DNA of 46,448 nt, taken from the IMG/VR virus record IMGVR_UViG_3300042923_000668, positions 1-46,448 of that record; one strand, 5' to 3'. Under the pieces are notes generated by a model. The model had not been told where the DNA came from. It saw only the letters and a list, made by a program, of their open reading frames with translations, and did not search any database. Shown here in pieces: positions 8,971 through 18,592 of the stretch. This DNA is from a virus. Both the position numbers and the translations under genes were made by a program. Position 1 is the first letter of the stretch. Each line of letters begins with the position of its first letter.

Positions 8971-8999
8971 ATAATAAATGAATGATTCGTACGTATCAA
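8971..8999 (-). promoter_or_regulatory. Promoter of the acyltransferase gene
   Basis: On the minus strand TTGATA (8994-8999) is followed by a 17-base spacer and TATTAT (8971-8976), a near-consensus sigma-A promoter 41 bases before the start codon. It points only toward the acyltransferase and supports independent expression from the prophage. Confidence 0.72.
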
Positions 9000-9048
9000 G
9001 GTATTTATAGCATATTGAATGGTTTTTATCATTCAAAGGAGGGTCGGT

Positions 9049-9732
9049 ATGGCAACAATTCAACTATTGCTAAACGACATAAACCTGAAATACCGAAATA
9101 CCTTTACAACCGACCAAAAGTTAGTGTGGATGAACGAAGAACAGAGGGAACTTTTCGAGATTTTGGAACTCGATTCAGTTCCTTTTTCTTTTTCCACCGT
9201 TGCAGATATGTGGTTATATCCGATCCCGGACGGCGTGGAGAAAGATCGCATTAAAGTCATGACGATTCAGATCAATGATGCTGATCCACTAGAATTTACG
9301 GAAATCGATTTCGTCGAGAACGATAACCGTCAGTTTGCGCCATATACAAGTTACTGGTACACGATACTCGAAAACAACTTTTACATCAATGTACCAGGTG
9401 GGCCGCTAGATGACCGCCTTATCTACATTTACCTTGATGCGCAACCGGAAGACATAACCTCAGATCAGCTCAACATCGAACCGGCTGTTCCTGTACGGTA
9501 TCAAGAACTATTGAAGCTAGGCGTGTTGAAACGGATCGCGATGGCACGGAAAGATGCGCAGATGTACTCAAACTATGCTGGAGATTACGAAAATAAGATT
9601 GCTGACTTGCAAGAGAAAATGGCGTTGCAAGTTCCAGAGTTCCACAAACCTATCGACATGCTTCCCTTGATGAATCGCAACCGGCGAGGGAGATATGTAC
9701 AATTCGTTACATTGAACACGGGGGGATCGTAA
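9049..9732 (+). CDS. Phage adaptor (head-tail connector) protein
   Basis: 227 residues from ATG 9049, set by AAAGGAGGG at 9036-9043; the frame is open upstream but lacks a site. The sequence starts with a short helical region and has the PVRYQELLKLGVLKRIAMAR helix near 160-180, followed by a second helix, as in short-tailed phage adaptors that bind under the portal. It overlaps the next gene by TAATG. The connector role fits its pairing with a gp10-like protein. Confidence 0.68.
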   Translation: MATIQLLLNDINLKYRNTFTTDQKLVWMNEEQRELFEILELDSVPFSFSTVADMWLYPIPDGVEKDRIKVMTIQINDADPLEFTEIDFVENDNRQFAPYTSYWYTILENNFYINVPGGPLDDRLIYIYLDAQPEDITSDQLNIEPAVPVRYQELLKLGVLKRIAMARKDAQMYSNYAGDYENKIADLQEKMALQVPEFHKPIDMLPLMNRNRRGRYVQFVTLNTGGS

Positions 9733-11156
9733 TGGCATTCGTTCCGTGGAAACCGTTGCCGTCTGGTTTAGACAAAAAAACATATATGGAATTCAAGGAC
9801 GGCTTGAATCGCGGTTCGCCTTCATTTGAGGTAAAGGACACACAGTTCATCGACGGTTATGGATGGTCAACGGATGCATACCCCTCATTATCCACAGTTG
9901 CAGGTCGTACAACATATGGAACAAGCGGCGGCGCTGTAACACGTCTATTAGCTCCATTTGGGCAGACGCACATGGTTAGGGCAGTAGGCACAAAGTTGCA
10001 ATACAACTCATCAGGAACGACGTGGAGCGATATTACAGGCACGTTTGCAGATGCAGATTGGTCGTATGCGAACTTTGACGTTGGCGGTCCCGTTCTTCTG
10101 CTAACGAATGGTACGGATGAAGTGAAAAAGTGGAACGGATCGGCCATATCTGACCTCAATGCAACGGACGCCCCACAAGGAACGCTTATCGCTGCGGATA
10201 ACCGGAGGGTGTACATTGCTGGAATTGCCAACGAAGGCGATTACATCTATTACTGTGCGTTCCAAGACGCCACAGACTGGACTGGTGACGGTTCCGGTAC
10301 TGTTGAGTACTTCACAAACCTTGGAGGTCCTATAACGGCTCTGTATTGTTTTCAAGGGCAAATATGGGCGTTCAAAAAAAACGCGTTTGCTCTCATATTT
10401 CATACCGGTGACGCTAGGATTACACACCGACTCGTTGAAGGATCAAATAACATTGGGTGCGTATCACAAAAATCAATTGTCGAAGTAGGAGAATACCTAT
10501 TTTGGCTCGGAGCTGACGACGTGTATATGGGTGCTGCCGGCGCAGCATCACAGATCGGACAGCCAATCCGTTACTATTTGGACAACATCAATGCGGCTCA
10601 TTTGACCAAATGCAGTGCGTTTACAGACGGTCATAGGTTTTACCTTAACTTGGTCGTAGGAAGCGATACAGAACCAAATACGCAGCTCATATACGATACC
10701 CGTTACAGCACATGGTATCCAGGTATGATGAGTAAAGGGTATCGATACGGGGTACTGTTCAACAATATACCTTACGCCAGCGATTCAACCGGCCAGACGT
10801 ACAAAATCAATGATGGCACAACGGATGCAGGTTCAGCAATCGCTTATCAAGTGGTCACAAAAGATTTTGATGAAGGCATTCCCGAGAACGAGAAGGAATA
10901 TTGGGAGTTGGCGTTGCAATACAAAGCGCCTACCGGTACCACATTGATTCTCGAAGCGTCCGTAGATCAAGGTGTGACGTACTATCAAATTGGCGATCCG
11001 ATTACGACCGGAAACATCGCACAAATGGGGAACGAAATCATACCCTTAGATACCTTGCCACTAGGCAACTGGGTCCGATTCCGGTTAACGGGAACCGGAC
11101 CTTTTACGTTGTACCGCATGACTCGATTTTTCCGAATCCAACCTTTTCAATATTGA
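9732..11156 (+). CDS. Tail connector or packaged-DNA stabilisation protein (P22 gp10-like)
   Basis: 474 residues, start coupled to the previous stop. It has repeated Gly/Trp/Tyr-rich beta blades (e.g. YIYYCAFQDATDWTGDG and YLFWLGADDVYMGAAG) suggesting a beta propeller, and a C-terminal beta domain ending in YRMTRFFRIQPFQY. In P22-like phages a protein of this size follows the adaptor and closes the portal channel. The assignment is from order, size and fold impression. The alternative is a short-tail hub. Confidence 0.65.
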   Translation: MAFVPWKPLPSGLDKKTYMEFKDGLNRGSPSFEVKDTQFIDGYGWSTDAYPSLSTVAGRTTYGTSGGAVTRLLAPFGQTHMVRAVGTKLQYNSSGTTWSDITGTFADADWSYANFDVGGPVLLLTNGTDEVKKWNGSAISDLNATDAPQGTLIAADNRRVYIAGIANEGDYIYYCAFQDATDWTGDGSGTVEYFTNLGGPITALYCFQGQIWAFKKNAFALIFHTGDARITHRLVEGSNNIGCVSQKSIVEVGEYLFWLGADDVYMGAAGAASQIGQPIRYYLDNINAAHLTKCSAFTDGHRFYLNLVVGSDTEPNTQLIYDTRYSTWYPGMMSKGYRYGVLFNNIPYASDSTGQTYKINDGTTDAGSAIAYQVVTKDFDEGIPENEKEYWELALQYKAPTGTTLILEASVDQGVTYYQIGDPITTGNIAQMGNEIIPLDTLPLGNWVRFRLTGTGPFTLYRMTRFFRIQPFQY

Positions 11157-11165
11157 GGTGAGTTT

Positions 11166-11957
11166 ATGCCGATTCCACCACTTACGGGACTGCCCCCTAA
11201 AGCGGAATATGCAGATATCGTGAGAAAAGTGAACCAGCTTGTTAATGAATTGGTCAACACCTTGCTCAATCTTGATTCACTCAACGTTGTATCTTTAACA
11301 GCCGATCATATCGATGCTGGTACAATCAATGGTAATGTGGTCACGATACGCTCAGACTTAAATGGTGGCGCCTATATTGTCATCGACGGAACTGGAATGA
11401 CCGTGTCAGATGGGACGCAAACCACTTTACACATCGATACAGACGGAAATATCACCATGATTGGCACACTCAACGCCTCACAGATCAATGGCTCTACCAT
11501 TACAGGATCATTGTTTCAAACTAGCGCTCCAGGTACTTACCCAAGAGCCGAAATGAGAAGCTCTGATGAAATGTTTGAAGCCATGTCAGACGCCGACCAA
11601 TTTATTCGTATCATCGCTTCGGCTCTAGGGTCCCCATCTTTTGTGCTGGGAGATGTCAACTATGGTGCAGGTTCCATAACCTATTCCCTAGATATCTCAG
11701 GATCGAAAAGGGTTACAATTAGCTGTTCAGACGGAATTAATATAGATTCTGGCAATAATCCCATTGACTTAGTTACGGGGTTATCTGCCGTCCGCATACA
11801 AGACTGGAATAGTCTTGTCGCTCGATCTCCTTCGGGTCAAACATTGCAGGCAGCATTAAACGCCAAGGCTAACACCTTTACAGGATACACAGGATCATTT
11901 TCAACAGGTACACAAACTGTAACTGTGTCAAATGGCATTATTACAAACGTCGTTTAA
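11166..11957 (+). CDS. Tail fibre-like minor tail protein
   Basis: 263 residues. After an N-terminal helix (EYADIVRKVNQLVNELVNTL) come Ser/Thr/Asn/Gly-rich strands with the ADHIDAGTINGNVVTIRSD type repeat seen in phage tail fibres and tip proteins of Bacillales. A later part has GQTLQAALNAKANTFTGYTG, a typical fibre end. TGAGGTGAGTTT gives the start. Probably a trimeric fibre on the tail, accessory to the spike. Confidence 0.65.
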   Translation: MPIPPLTGLPPKAEYADIVRKVNQLVNELVNTLLNLDSLNVVSLTADHIDAGTINGNVVTIRSDLNGGAYIVIDGTGMTVSDGTQTTLHIDTDGNITMIGTLNASQINGSTITGSLFQTSAPGTYPRAEMRSSDEMFEAMSDADQFIRIIASALGSPSFVLGDVNYGAGSITYSLDISGSKRVTISCSDGINIDSGNNPIDLVTGLSAVRIQDWNSLVARSPSGQTLQAALNAKANTFTGYTGSFSTGTQTVTVSNGIITNVV

Positions 11958-11966
11958 TGGTATAAT
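11958..11966 (+). promoter_or_regulatory. Extended -10 promoter for the secreted CuAO-N gene
   Basis: TGGTATAAT immediately after the fibre stop codon is an exact extended -10 (TGN plus TATAAT). No good -35 is visible, as is common for extended -10 sites. It lies 30 bases before the next ATG. Confidence 0.6.
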
Positions 11967-11995
11967 TTACCGTAAAAACGGATGGGTGTGAAATT

Positions 11996-12520
11996 ATGAA
12001 AAAGTTTGTTATGGGTATGGTGGTAGGGGCCGTTCTGACGCTATCGGTATCTGTTTACGCGGACGATGTAGCGAAGTTGATCGGTAAACAGGTCGATAAC
12101 GAATATCCGGTTGTCCTGAATGGCGCACCACTCAGCAATAAAGCTCCATCAATTGAGGGAACCAGTTATGCGCCAGTACGTGAAATATCCGAAAAGCTTG
12201 GCCTAAATGTGGATTTTAAAGATGATACGGTCATTCTAACGAAGAAACAGGAGGTGACAGCGAAAGTGCCAGAACCACAAACTGAGGTTAGCAATGCAGA
12301 AAAAAACAAGGCGATTGACGCTCAAATATACGAAGTGAGATTGATGCTGAAATCCTTTCAAAGAGATAGCGATACCAAGCAACATATAATCGATACTGAC
12401 AGGACGGGCAGCAATCTCGAAAAGTTTAAACAAGATATCGAGAACAACAAAGCTAAAATGGCCGAGTTGGAAAAGCAGAAAGTCGAACTGGAGAAGGAAA
12501 AGACTGAGTTATTAAAGTAA
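11996..12520 (+). CDS. Secreted protein with copper-amine-oxidase N-terminal-like domain
   Basis: 174 residues. The signal peptide is MKKFVMGMVVGAVLTLSVSV with likely cleavage near YADD. Residues about 30-85 match the CuAO-N-like stalk domain (SYAPVREISEKLGLNVDF, DDTVILTKK), common in Paenibacillaceae surface proteins. The rest is a charged coiled coil rich in Lys and Glu. The gene is enclosed by its own extended -10 promoter and terminator inside the tail operon, so it can be transcribed separately, as moron genes are. Likely on the outside of the lysogen or infected cell. What it binds is unknown. Confidence 0.78.
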   Translation: MKKFVMGMVVGAVLTLSVSVYADDVAKLIGKQVDNEYPVVLNGAPLSNKAPSIEGTSYAPVREISEKLGLNVDFKDDTVILTKKQEVTAKVPEPQTEVSNAEKNKAIDAQIYEVRLMLKSFQRDSDTKQHIIDTDRTGSNLEKFKQDIENNKAKMAELEKQKVELEKEKTELLK

Positions 12521-12524
12521 CATA

Positions 12525-12553
12525 AGTCACTCAATCGAGTGGCTTTTTTATTT
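12525..12553 (+). terminator. Rho-independent terminator of the CuAO-N cassette
   Basis: Stem AGTCACTC (12525-12532) with GAGTGGCT (12537-12544), one U-G pair, AATC loop, then TTTTTATTT. It lies five bases after the stop codon and before the ribosome site of the next late gene. Confidence 0.85.
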
Positions 12554-12571
12554 CTCCAAAGGAGGGAGACC

Positions 12572-14086
12572 GTGGCAAACGATTATGGAATACGCTCAGG
12601 GTTGGTCAACAAAGGATACTCCAACGACGATATCGGTTACGATCAGAATACGGGCTATGTGACCGTAAAGGGCCAGAACTTCATGAAGCCGGATTTGAAC
12701 CTAGCCGGGACAACGTACACATCACAGCAGAACTTTGACAATGCGTATAACCAGTTGCAGAAATCATCCCAACAAGGGCCGTTACCGACCTATGCAATGC
12801 AGGGTACTCAACAGCAGCCTACATCACAATATAAGAACCCATACATGGATCAGTACACGCAAATGATCGGGCAGATTCAGCAGCAGTTAGCGAATCCAAC
12901 GCCGATTAATCCATACTCTACTCCACAATATGCCGCAGCACAGGCACAGGCACAGAAAGCCTCGCAGCAGGGCATACGATCAGCGCAAGAGGCGTTTGGA
13001 TCATCGGGATTCGGACGTTCGACAGCGCTCGGAAACGCCGCGCAGAGAGTTCAAAACGATGCCGACGCTTACCTCATGACGCAAGTTGTACCTAATATCG
13101 TGAATCAACTAAATAACGAGAGGCAGCAGCAGATACAGAACCAATTTAGCCTAATGAATCCAATCATGTCTTTGCTGAATCGTGAAGACAATCAAGCACA
13201 GCAAGCAAGAACTAATGCCCGAGCTGATGCAGCATTGACCGGTCAATATTTACCGGCTGATGCGCAAACGGTTATCAATCAAATACTCGGGTTGAAGCAG
13301 AAGGCTGAATCGGGTGCACTCGATCCTGAATCCGCACGTATTGAAGCTGATCGCTACCGAAACCAGTTGGCGAGTATGGGGATTGATCCTAATGTTGTGG
13401 GTTACGATGCAGACTATAATCAGGCACAACAAAACGTGGCTCAAGGATTCCCGACGCTTCAAGCGCGGACGGATCAACGTGATTTCGATTATAAGGCTGG
13501 ACGTGATGTGATTGGAGACGAACGGAATCAACGCTTAGACAACTTGAACGAAATGCAAGTTATGGCGCAATTAACGGGATATTTACCGGACGGCACACCG
13601 ACCAATGCGCAGCAACAACAAATGTTGGAAAACTTGTGGCAAGTGGCAGATGCAACCGGCACAATTCCGAACGAACTGGCACAACTATATGGAATTCCAG
13701 CAGGAACAACCACATTACAAGCGAAACAGATTGCGGCGAGCATCGCAAATGCAAACGCGGCTAGTGCTAGAGCAGGCGTAGCAGATCAGCGCACAGCGGA
13801 TAATCAGCGGTTAGGCGCGCTGATGGAAGTTTGGGACCGCACAGGCAAGGCTCCTGCGGGTATCCCGGGCGTTCAAGAAGGAACGACGCTAGCAGGGACG
13901 AAAGCGCCGAAGGAAACTAAGATCGATGCGAAAACATCGGCAGACAACTACGACATGATACTGGAGGACTTGAATTCTCCGAATGTTACTAAAGAAGTTG
14001 CTCGCCAACTGGTTGAAGCGAACAAAGACTTCCTATCCGACGCTGACTATAAAAAGCTACGGGACCACATCAATGACAACTTTTAA
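12572..14086 (+). CDS. Gln/Asn-rich internal virion (ejection) protein
   Basis: 504 residues from GTG 12572, with AAAGGAGGGAG directly before. It is extremely rich in Gln, Asn and Ala, has long helical parts, and repeats a motif of the type LTGYLPDGTPT (near residues 225, 345, 380 and 425). Similar repeats occur in internal proteins of phages. Size, composition and position beside a 1492-residue protein suggest an ejection protein that leaves the capsid with the DNA. No enzyme motif is seen. Confidence 0.6.
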   Translation: MANDYGIRSGLVNKGYSNDDIGYDQNTGYVTVKGQNFMKPDLNLAGTTYTSQQNFDNAYNQLQKSSQQGPLPTYAMQGTQQQPTSQYKNPYMDQYTQMIGQIQQQLANPTPINPYSTPQYAAAQAQAQKASQQGIRSAQEAFGSSGFGRSTALGNAAQRVQNDADAYLMTQVVPNIVNQLNNERQQQIQNQFSLMNPIMSLLNREDNQAQQARTNARADAALTGQYLPADAQTVINQILGLKQKAESGALDPESARIEADRYRNQLASMGIDPNVVGYDADYNQAQQNVAQGFPTLQARTDQRDFDYKAGRDVIGDERNQRLDNLNEMQVMAQLTGYLPDGTPTNAQQQQMLENLWQVADATGTIPNELAQLYGIPAGTTTLQAKQIAASIANANAASARAGVADQRTADNQRLGALMEVWDRTGKAPAGIPGVQEGTTLAGTKAPKETKIDAKTSADNYDMILEDLNSPNVTKEVARQLVEANKDFLSDADYKKLRDHINDNF

Positions 14087-14094
14087 GGGGTGAT

Positions 14095-17000
14095 ATGATG
14101 GTCGTGCGGTTGAAAGACCTGAATAACGAGCAAGAGAAGCCCCGAGGATTAGTACGTTTAAGTGATTTACAGCCAGCAAAGCCACAAGTAAACACCGATA
14201 CAAGAGGATTAGTCTCCGCTATGCAATCCGGTGTTGCTCCATCATTGGATGTGCGCAAATCAAAAGTTGTGCAGGATATCGAATCTGCGCCAACACAGCA
14301 GGAGAAAGAAAAGCCTGCATTATATCGTGTGCAAAAAGCAATATATGATAAAACTTTGGGTCCTCTAACAGATGCGGCATTACGTGTTGCCTCAAATGTT
14401 GCCGATCCCTTCCACATCACACGAGGCATCGCAGAAAGAGAAGGGGTAGACCTTAGAGCAAATCCGATCTTTCAAGGTATGAGCGCACCAGAGTCGACAT
14501 CCGAAAAGGTTACTGATGTTGTTGGACAGATTGCCGGAACTGTTGGACCTGGAACGCTGGCATATAAAACAGGTGGGAAATTAACTGCGAATACGTTCGC
14601 TAGACTCTTTCCAAATGCTCCTAAATTAGCGCAAACAGCAGTTAGAGGTGTTGGGGCAGGTGCAACATTTGGAGGCGCACGCGAGGCTTTAGAGGCTGTT
14701 ACAGGCGGCGAACAGTCTCTTGGAGGCAGAGCAAAGGACATTGGTTTAGATGCAGCAATAGGTGGGGCAGGAGATGCCGCCTTTTCTGCACTTGCTCCAT
14801 TGGCTTCTAGAGGCGTCGTACGCCTTCGCGATTTATTGAAAGAACGACAACTTTCAAATAAAGCCGATGTTCCAACCGTCCGTCAAGATGAAGTAGTGAC
14901 CGAGCCAAATACATCATCCATAGAAATCGAACAACCAGCGACTCAACTTCCTGACCCAAATGTACGGATAACCAATCCGACTAATCTGCAAGAACATAGG
15001 CTCATGATGTCCCAATTGACTCGTGATCGTCTCGAAGAGTTAGAGAATTCGGTTAAAGGGCTCGCCAATCCTCCTACTCGACAGGAACTATTTAATCAAG
15101 CTCGGGAGCAGGTACAAAAAGAATGGGTGGAAGGCAGCTTAGTTCCAAAAAGTGGTGAAGTGACGCCGCCACTTTCCCAAGAGAAAACTCCACAAAATAA
15201 AAGTAGTATCACTCAAACTGGACTTGATGAAGCTGGCGCAAAAATGGCTTCGGGCATAACCGATAATATGTATGCGATGTTGTGGAATAAGGTGCAAAAA
15301 GGCGATGTCACAGAGTTGGGGCAACCATCGGCAGTCTTACAAGTTGCCAAGGCTATTCGAGATAGAGGCGGTATGTCGAACCTTTCGGATTTCAAAGCAA
15401 TGGCTAGCGAGGTTCAAGCAATTCGCAATAAAGGAATTACAGGTAAACAATATCAAGATGAATTGCAAGGAGTAGTTGCAAAATACTCCAACCCACAAAG
15501 CTCGATATCGTCTCCACACGCTACACAGGAACCAACGATTGCACCACAAACGGAGGCAGTATCACGACCTCAGAAGGTCGATACAGTTCCAAATGAACGT
15601 GGCCTTGTAACAACACTACGACAATCGGGAAAGCTCACAGACGAAGTACAGCGAGGCATAGAGGCATCGCCAACGCGAGCATATGAACCGATTACGAACC
15701 AAGGCACGGTTGACGCAGCGACGCAACGAATAGGCCGCGGAGTTGACGCAGCTGAGGAATTTTCCCTAGGTGGTGGACGGAATGAATTGAATGCCGAACA
15801 GGTCGCAACAGGTTTCCGCTTGATTGACCAATTCCAGCGTAGTGGTCAAATAGAGCGCGCTGTAACGATGGCTGAACGCCTCGCTGAGCGCTTGACGCAA
15901 GCAGGGCAATCCATACAAGCAGCAAGCATTTGGAACCGTCTGACGCCGGAAGGTGCATTTGTAGCAGCGCAACGCATCGTCAATAGGGTCAACGATAAGC
16001 TTCCTAAGAACGCTAAGGATGTAACGCTAGATACGAAAACGGGTAATGACATTCGAAATGCGGCAGCAGCCATACAAAGCGCGGGAGAGAGCCAGCAACG
16101 TGCCGGTGATGTCATAGACATTCTCGACCGTATGAAGACTGGAGCAGCCGTTTCGGACGCCGAAAAGAAAGCAGTCATCGACTTTGTGCAGGACGCCAAA
16201 CAGTATATGAAACCGGAGAAACAGCCTCGACCAGCACGCCCACCGAAAGAAATGACGGAGCCACGTGTAAGGGATAAGGTTGTTTCTTTTTTGGACGCAC
16301 AGGAGCAAGCAGCTTTAGAGCGAATCCGAGCAAGGAAGAATCGTCTATCATCGACACCGTTTGACGAGTACGCCGATTATGCCGTTGTCGGAGCCTCTAA
16401 GCTTGCGAAAGGTGCAGTCAAATTTGCGGATTGGTCGGAACAAATGGTCAAGGAATTTGGCGAGAGCATCCGACCACAGCTTGCCAACATCTACAATCGT
16501 GCGCAGGATGTTGTATCGTCGAATGCAAAACGGATCAGCGGAGAAACGATCAGCCAAGCGGAGCGCATCGCAGAGAACTATGTTAAGCGCAATGAAGCAT
16601 CGCTAAAACCTGATGATATTCAGTTAGTTCGTAATCTTGCGCAAAAGGTATCGGCACTATCCGGTTCGGCCAAAGGTGCGGCAAGCCAAGATTTGCAAGC
16701 GATCCTAAACAGTTTCGAACGCGCTGGTATTGGTCGGAAAGTATCGGCTGTTCAGTACATCTCAATGTTGCTGAATCCAGTCACTCAGGTTAGGAACATT
16801 GTCGGCAACGAATTAATGTACCGGCTTGAGAGGTTAGCACGGATCGGTGCTACCCCCATTGATTGGGCCACGTCTAAACTGACCGGTACGGATCGGCAAG
16901 TAACATTTGCAAAGGGTGGATGGGATCAGTTTTTTGCACCTACTGCGGACTATTGGAAAGGTTTAATCGAAGGTGGTCGTGCTGGATGGCGTGGGGTAAA

Positions 17001-18573
17001 TCCAGAAGGACTCACCACATCCTATGACATCAATGGTCAAGCATTCCGTTCGAAACTTAATCCACTTACCTATCTTGAAAAAACGCTCGGTGCAGTCATG
17101 AAAGGATTTGACTACGCTTCATTTAACCGCGCCTCGAATCAAAGATTGCGCGAAATGGCGTATCTGGATGCAGTAAACAAAGGGTTGAAGGGATCGGAAA
17201 TCCGGCAGCATATGGACCGATACGCGGCTAATCTGGATGATAACATTGCCGCAATTGCCAAGGATTACGGCAAGTATGTAACGTTGCAGGACGATACTAC
17301 GCTTTCCCGGGCGTTATCTTCGTTCAAAAGAGGGGCAAATAAATTAACGTCCGGATCGAAGGAATTCGGTTTGGGTTCCGTTGTTCTACCATTTGCAAAG
17401 ACACCGGCCAATCTCCTAATGCGTGCAATAGATTACAGTCCGTTAGGGTTTGCCAAGGCGATTTACCAAACAAGCAATATCTTGCGAAGCCGATCAACAG
17501 ACCTTACTCGAGCCGATGTTATCCAATCCGTCACACGTGCATTATTAGGTTCAGGTCTTGGCGGCGTTGGTTTATGGCTTGCGGATAAAGGCGTATTGCG
17601 CGGGGAATCGGCTGGTGATCGTGATGTACGGGAGTTGGAAAAGCAAGCCGGCTTAAGCCAGTATCAGCTTAACGGATCAGCTTTGCAGCGCATGTTAGGT
17701 GCATTGGTAACAGGTAATTTGCAGGACGTGGACAAAGCCGCAAAGGTGCAACCAGGAGATACTTTTTGGCAATACGAGTGGGCGCAGCCGACATCTATTC
17801 CATTAGCATTGGGAGCCAATGTCATCCAAGAGCGCCAACAGGCACAACGAGCAGCATTGAAGAATGAGAAGCCCGAAGGGGCTTTGAAACGGAATGTAGA
17901 CATTACATTCGGTGCGCTTAACACATTGTTAAATACATCTGTACTCCAAGGATTGCAGCAAGCATTCGACCTGCCGCCAGGAGAGGAAAACAAGTTCAAA
18001 GCCGTCACAACAAATATTCTCAAACAGATACCGGGAATGTTTGCGCCTTCGACCGTAGCCCGGATAAATCAAGCATTTGACCCTGCGATTCGTGAGACAT
18101 ATAGCCCAAGTTTCATGGAAAACACGCTCAATCCATCGCGTGCTAAGATTCCTGGTCTTGCAAATGATTTACCGCAGCGTGTAGATACACTAGGACAACC
18201 GCAGACAAGGTTAAACAGTTTCTTCGATACATTCCTTTCACCATCGCAACGGTCGCAGTTTAAGCCGTCTGCGGAGGCTAAATTGGTTATGGATTTGCTG
18301 TCCGAGACTGGCGACGAACGGGTAGCTCCGCGAGCAGTGCCTAAGTATATTACCGGTACGGACCCACAAACGAGAAAAACCAAGCGCGTTGATTTGACCG
18401 GTGAGCAGTTGGTAAAGTATCAAACCATCGTTGGCCAAGAGACGGCGAAACGCCTAGGCCGTATCAACTCAAATGCATCGACGGAAGCGAAGGTAAAGGC
18501 GGTATTGAAAGCACTGAACGATGCTGGGGAAGTTGGTCGCAAAGAAATGCGAAGAGAATTAGGACTCAGATAG
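14095..18573 (+). CDS. Very large internal virion or ejection protein
   Basis: 1492 residues, the largest gene here; ATG 14095 or 14098 after AAGGGGTGAT. The N-terminus repeats short basic motifs (VRLKDLNN, LVRLSDLQPAKP). Residues about 130-240 contain Gly/Ala-rich, membrane-like helices (GQIAGTVGPGTLAYKTGGK). The middle is helical and charged. From about 880 a conserved-looking block begins (VQYISMLLNPVTQVRNIVGN) of the kind found in large polyvalent phage proteins, including a hydrophobic segment LLGSGLGGVGLWLADKGV near 1155. I see no lysozyme, protease or polymerase signature. Probably ejected with the genome and inserted in the host membrane. Confidence 0.65.
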   Translation: MMVVRLKDLNNEQEKPRGLVRLSDLQPAKPQVNTDTRGLVSAMQSGVAPSLDVRKSKVVQDIESAPTQQEKEKPALYRVQKAIYDKTLGPLTDAALRVASNVADPFHITRGIAEREGVDLRANPIFQGMSAPESTSEKVTDVVGQIAGTVGPGTLAYKTGGKLTANTFARLFPNAPKLAQTAVRGVGAGATFGGAREALEAVTGGEQSLGGRAKDIGLDAAIGGAGDAAFSALAPLASRGVVRLRDLLKERQLSNKADVPTVRQDEVVTEPNTSSIEIEQPATQLPDPNVRITNPTNLQEHRLMMSQLTRDRLEELENSVKGLANPPTRQELFNQAREQVQKEWVEGSLVPKSGEVTPPLSQEKTPQNKSSITQTGLDEAGAKMASGITDNMYAMLWNKVQKGDVTELGQPSAVLQVAKAIRDRGGMSNLSDFKAMASEVQAIRNKGITGKQYQDELQGVVAKYSNPQSSISSPHATQEPTIAPQTEAVSRPQKVDTVPNERGLVTTLRQSGKLTDEVQRGIEASPTRAYEPITNQGTVDAATQRIGRGVDAAEEFSLGGGRNELNAEQVATGFRLIDQFQRSGQIERAVTMAERLAERLTQAGQSIQAASIWNRLTPEGAFVAAQRIVNRVNDKLPKNAKDVTLDTKTGNDIRNAAAAIQSAGESQQRAGDVIDILDRMKTGAAVSDAEKKAVIDFVQDAKQYMKPEKQPRPARPPKEMTEPRVRDKVVSFLDAQEQAALERIRARKNRLSSTPFDEYADYAVVGASKLAKGAVKFADWSEQMVKEFGESIRPQLANIYNRAQDVVSSNAKRISGETISQAERIAENYVKRNEASLKPDDIQLVRNLAQKVSALSGSAKGAASQDLQAILNSFERAGIGRKVSAVQYISMLLNPVTQVRNIVGNELMYRLERLARIGATPIDWATSKLTGTDRQVTFAKGGWDQFFAPTADYWKGLIEGGRAGWRGVNPEGLTTSYDINGQAFRSKLNPLTYLEKTLGAVMKGFDYASFNRASNQRLREMAYLDAVNKGLKGSEIRQHMDRYAANLDDNIAAIAKDYGKYVTLQDDTTLSRALSSFKRGANKLTSGSKEFGLGSVVLPFAKTPANLLMRAIDYSPLGFAKAIYQTSNILRSRSTDLTRADVIQSVTRALLGSGLGGVGLWLADKGVLRGESAGDRDVRELEKQAGLSQYQLNGSALQRMLGALVTGNLQDVDKAAKVQPGDTFWQYEWAQPTSIPLALGANVIQERQQAQRAALKNEKPEGALKRNVDITFGALNTLLNTSVLQGLQQAFDLPPGEENKFKAVTTNILKQIPGMFAPSTVARINQAFDPAIRETYSPSFMENTLNPSRAKIPGLANDLPQRVDTLGQPQTRLNSFFDTFLSPSQRSQFKPSAEAKLVMDLLSETGDERVAPRAVPKYITGTDPQTRKTKRVDLTGEQLVKYQTIVGQETAKRLGRINSNASTEAKVKAVLKALNDAGEVGRKEMRRELGLR

Positions 18574-18592
18574 ACGCCTACGGGCGTCTTTT
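18572..18592 (+). terminator. Terminator after the virion genes
   Basis: AGACGCC (18572-18578) pairs with GGCGTCT (18583-18589) around a TACG loop (UNCG class, very stable), then TTT. It begins inside the stop codon of the large internal protein gene and separates the structural block from the lysis block. Confidence 0.82.

Noticed and set aside
9887-9895. TTATCCACA DnaA-box match within the connector gene
   Set aside because: Single, within coding sequence of a structural gene and without AT-rich DNA nearby; likely chance.
15692-16606. Several long open frames antisense to, or in another frame of, the large internal protein gene
   Set aside because: No ribosome sites, odd composition (Cys/Arg/Ser-rich), and the plus-strand gene is continuous and better supported.
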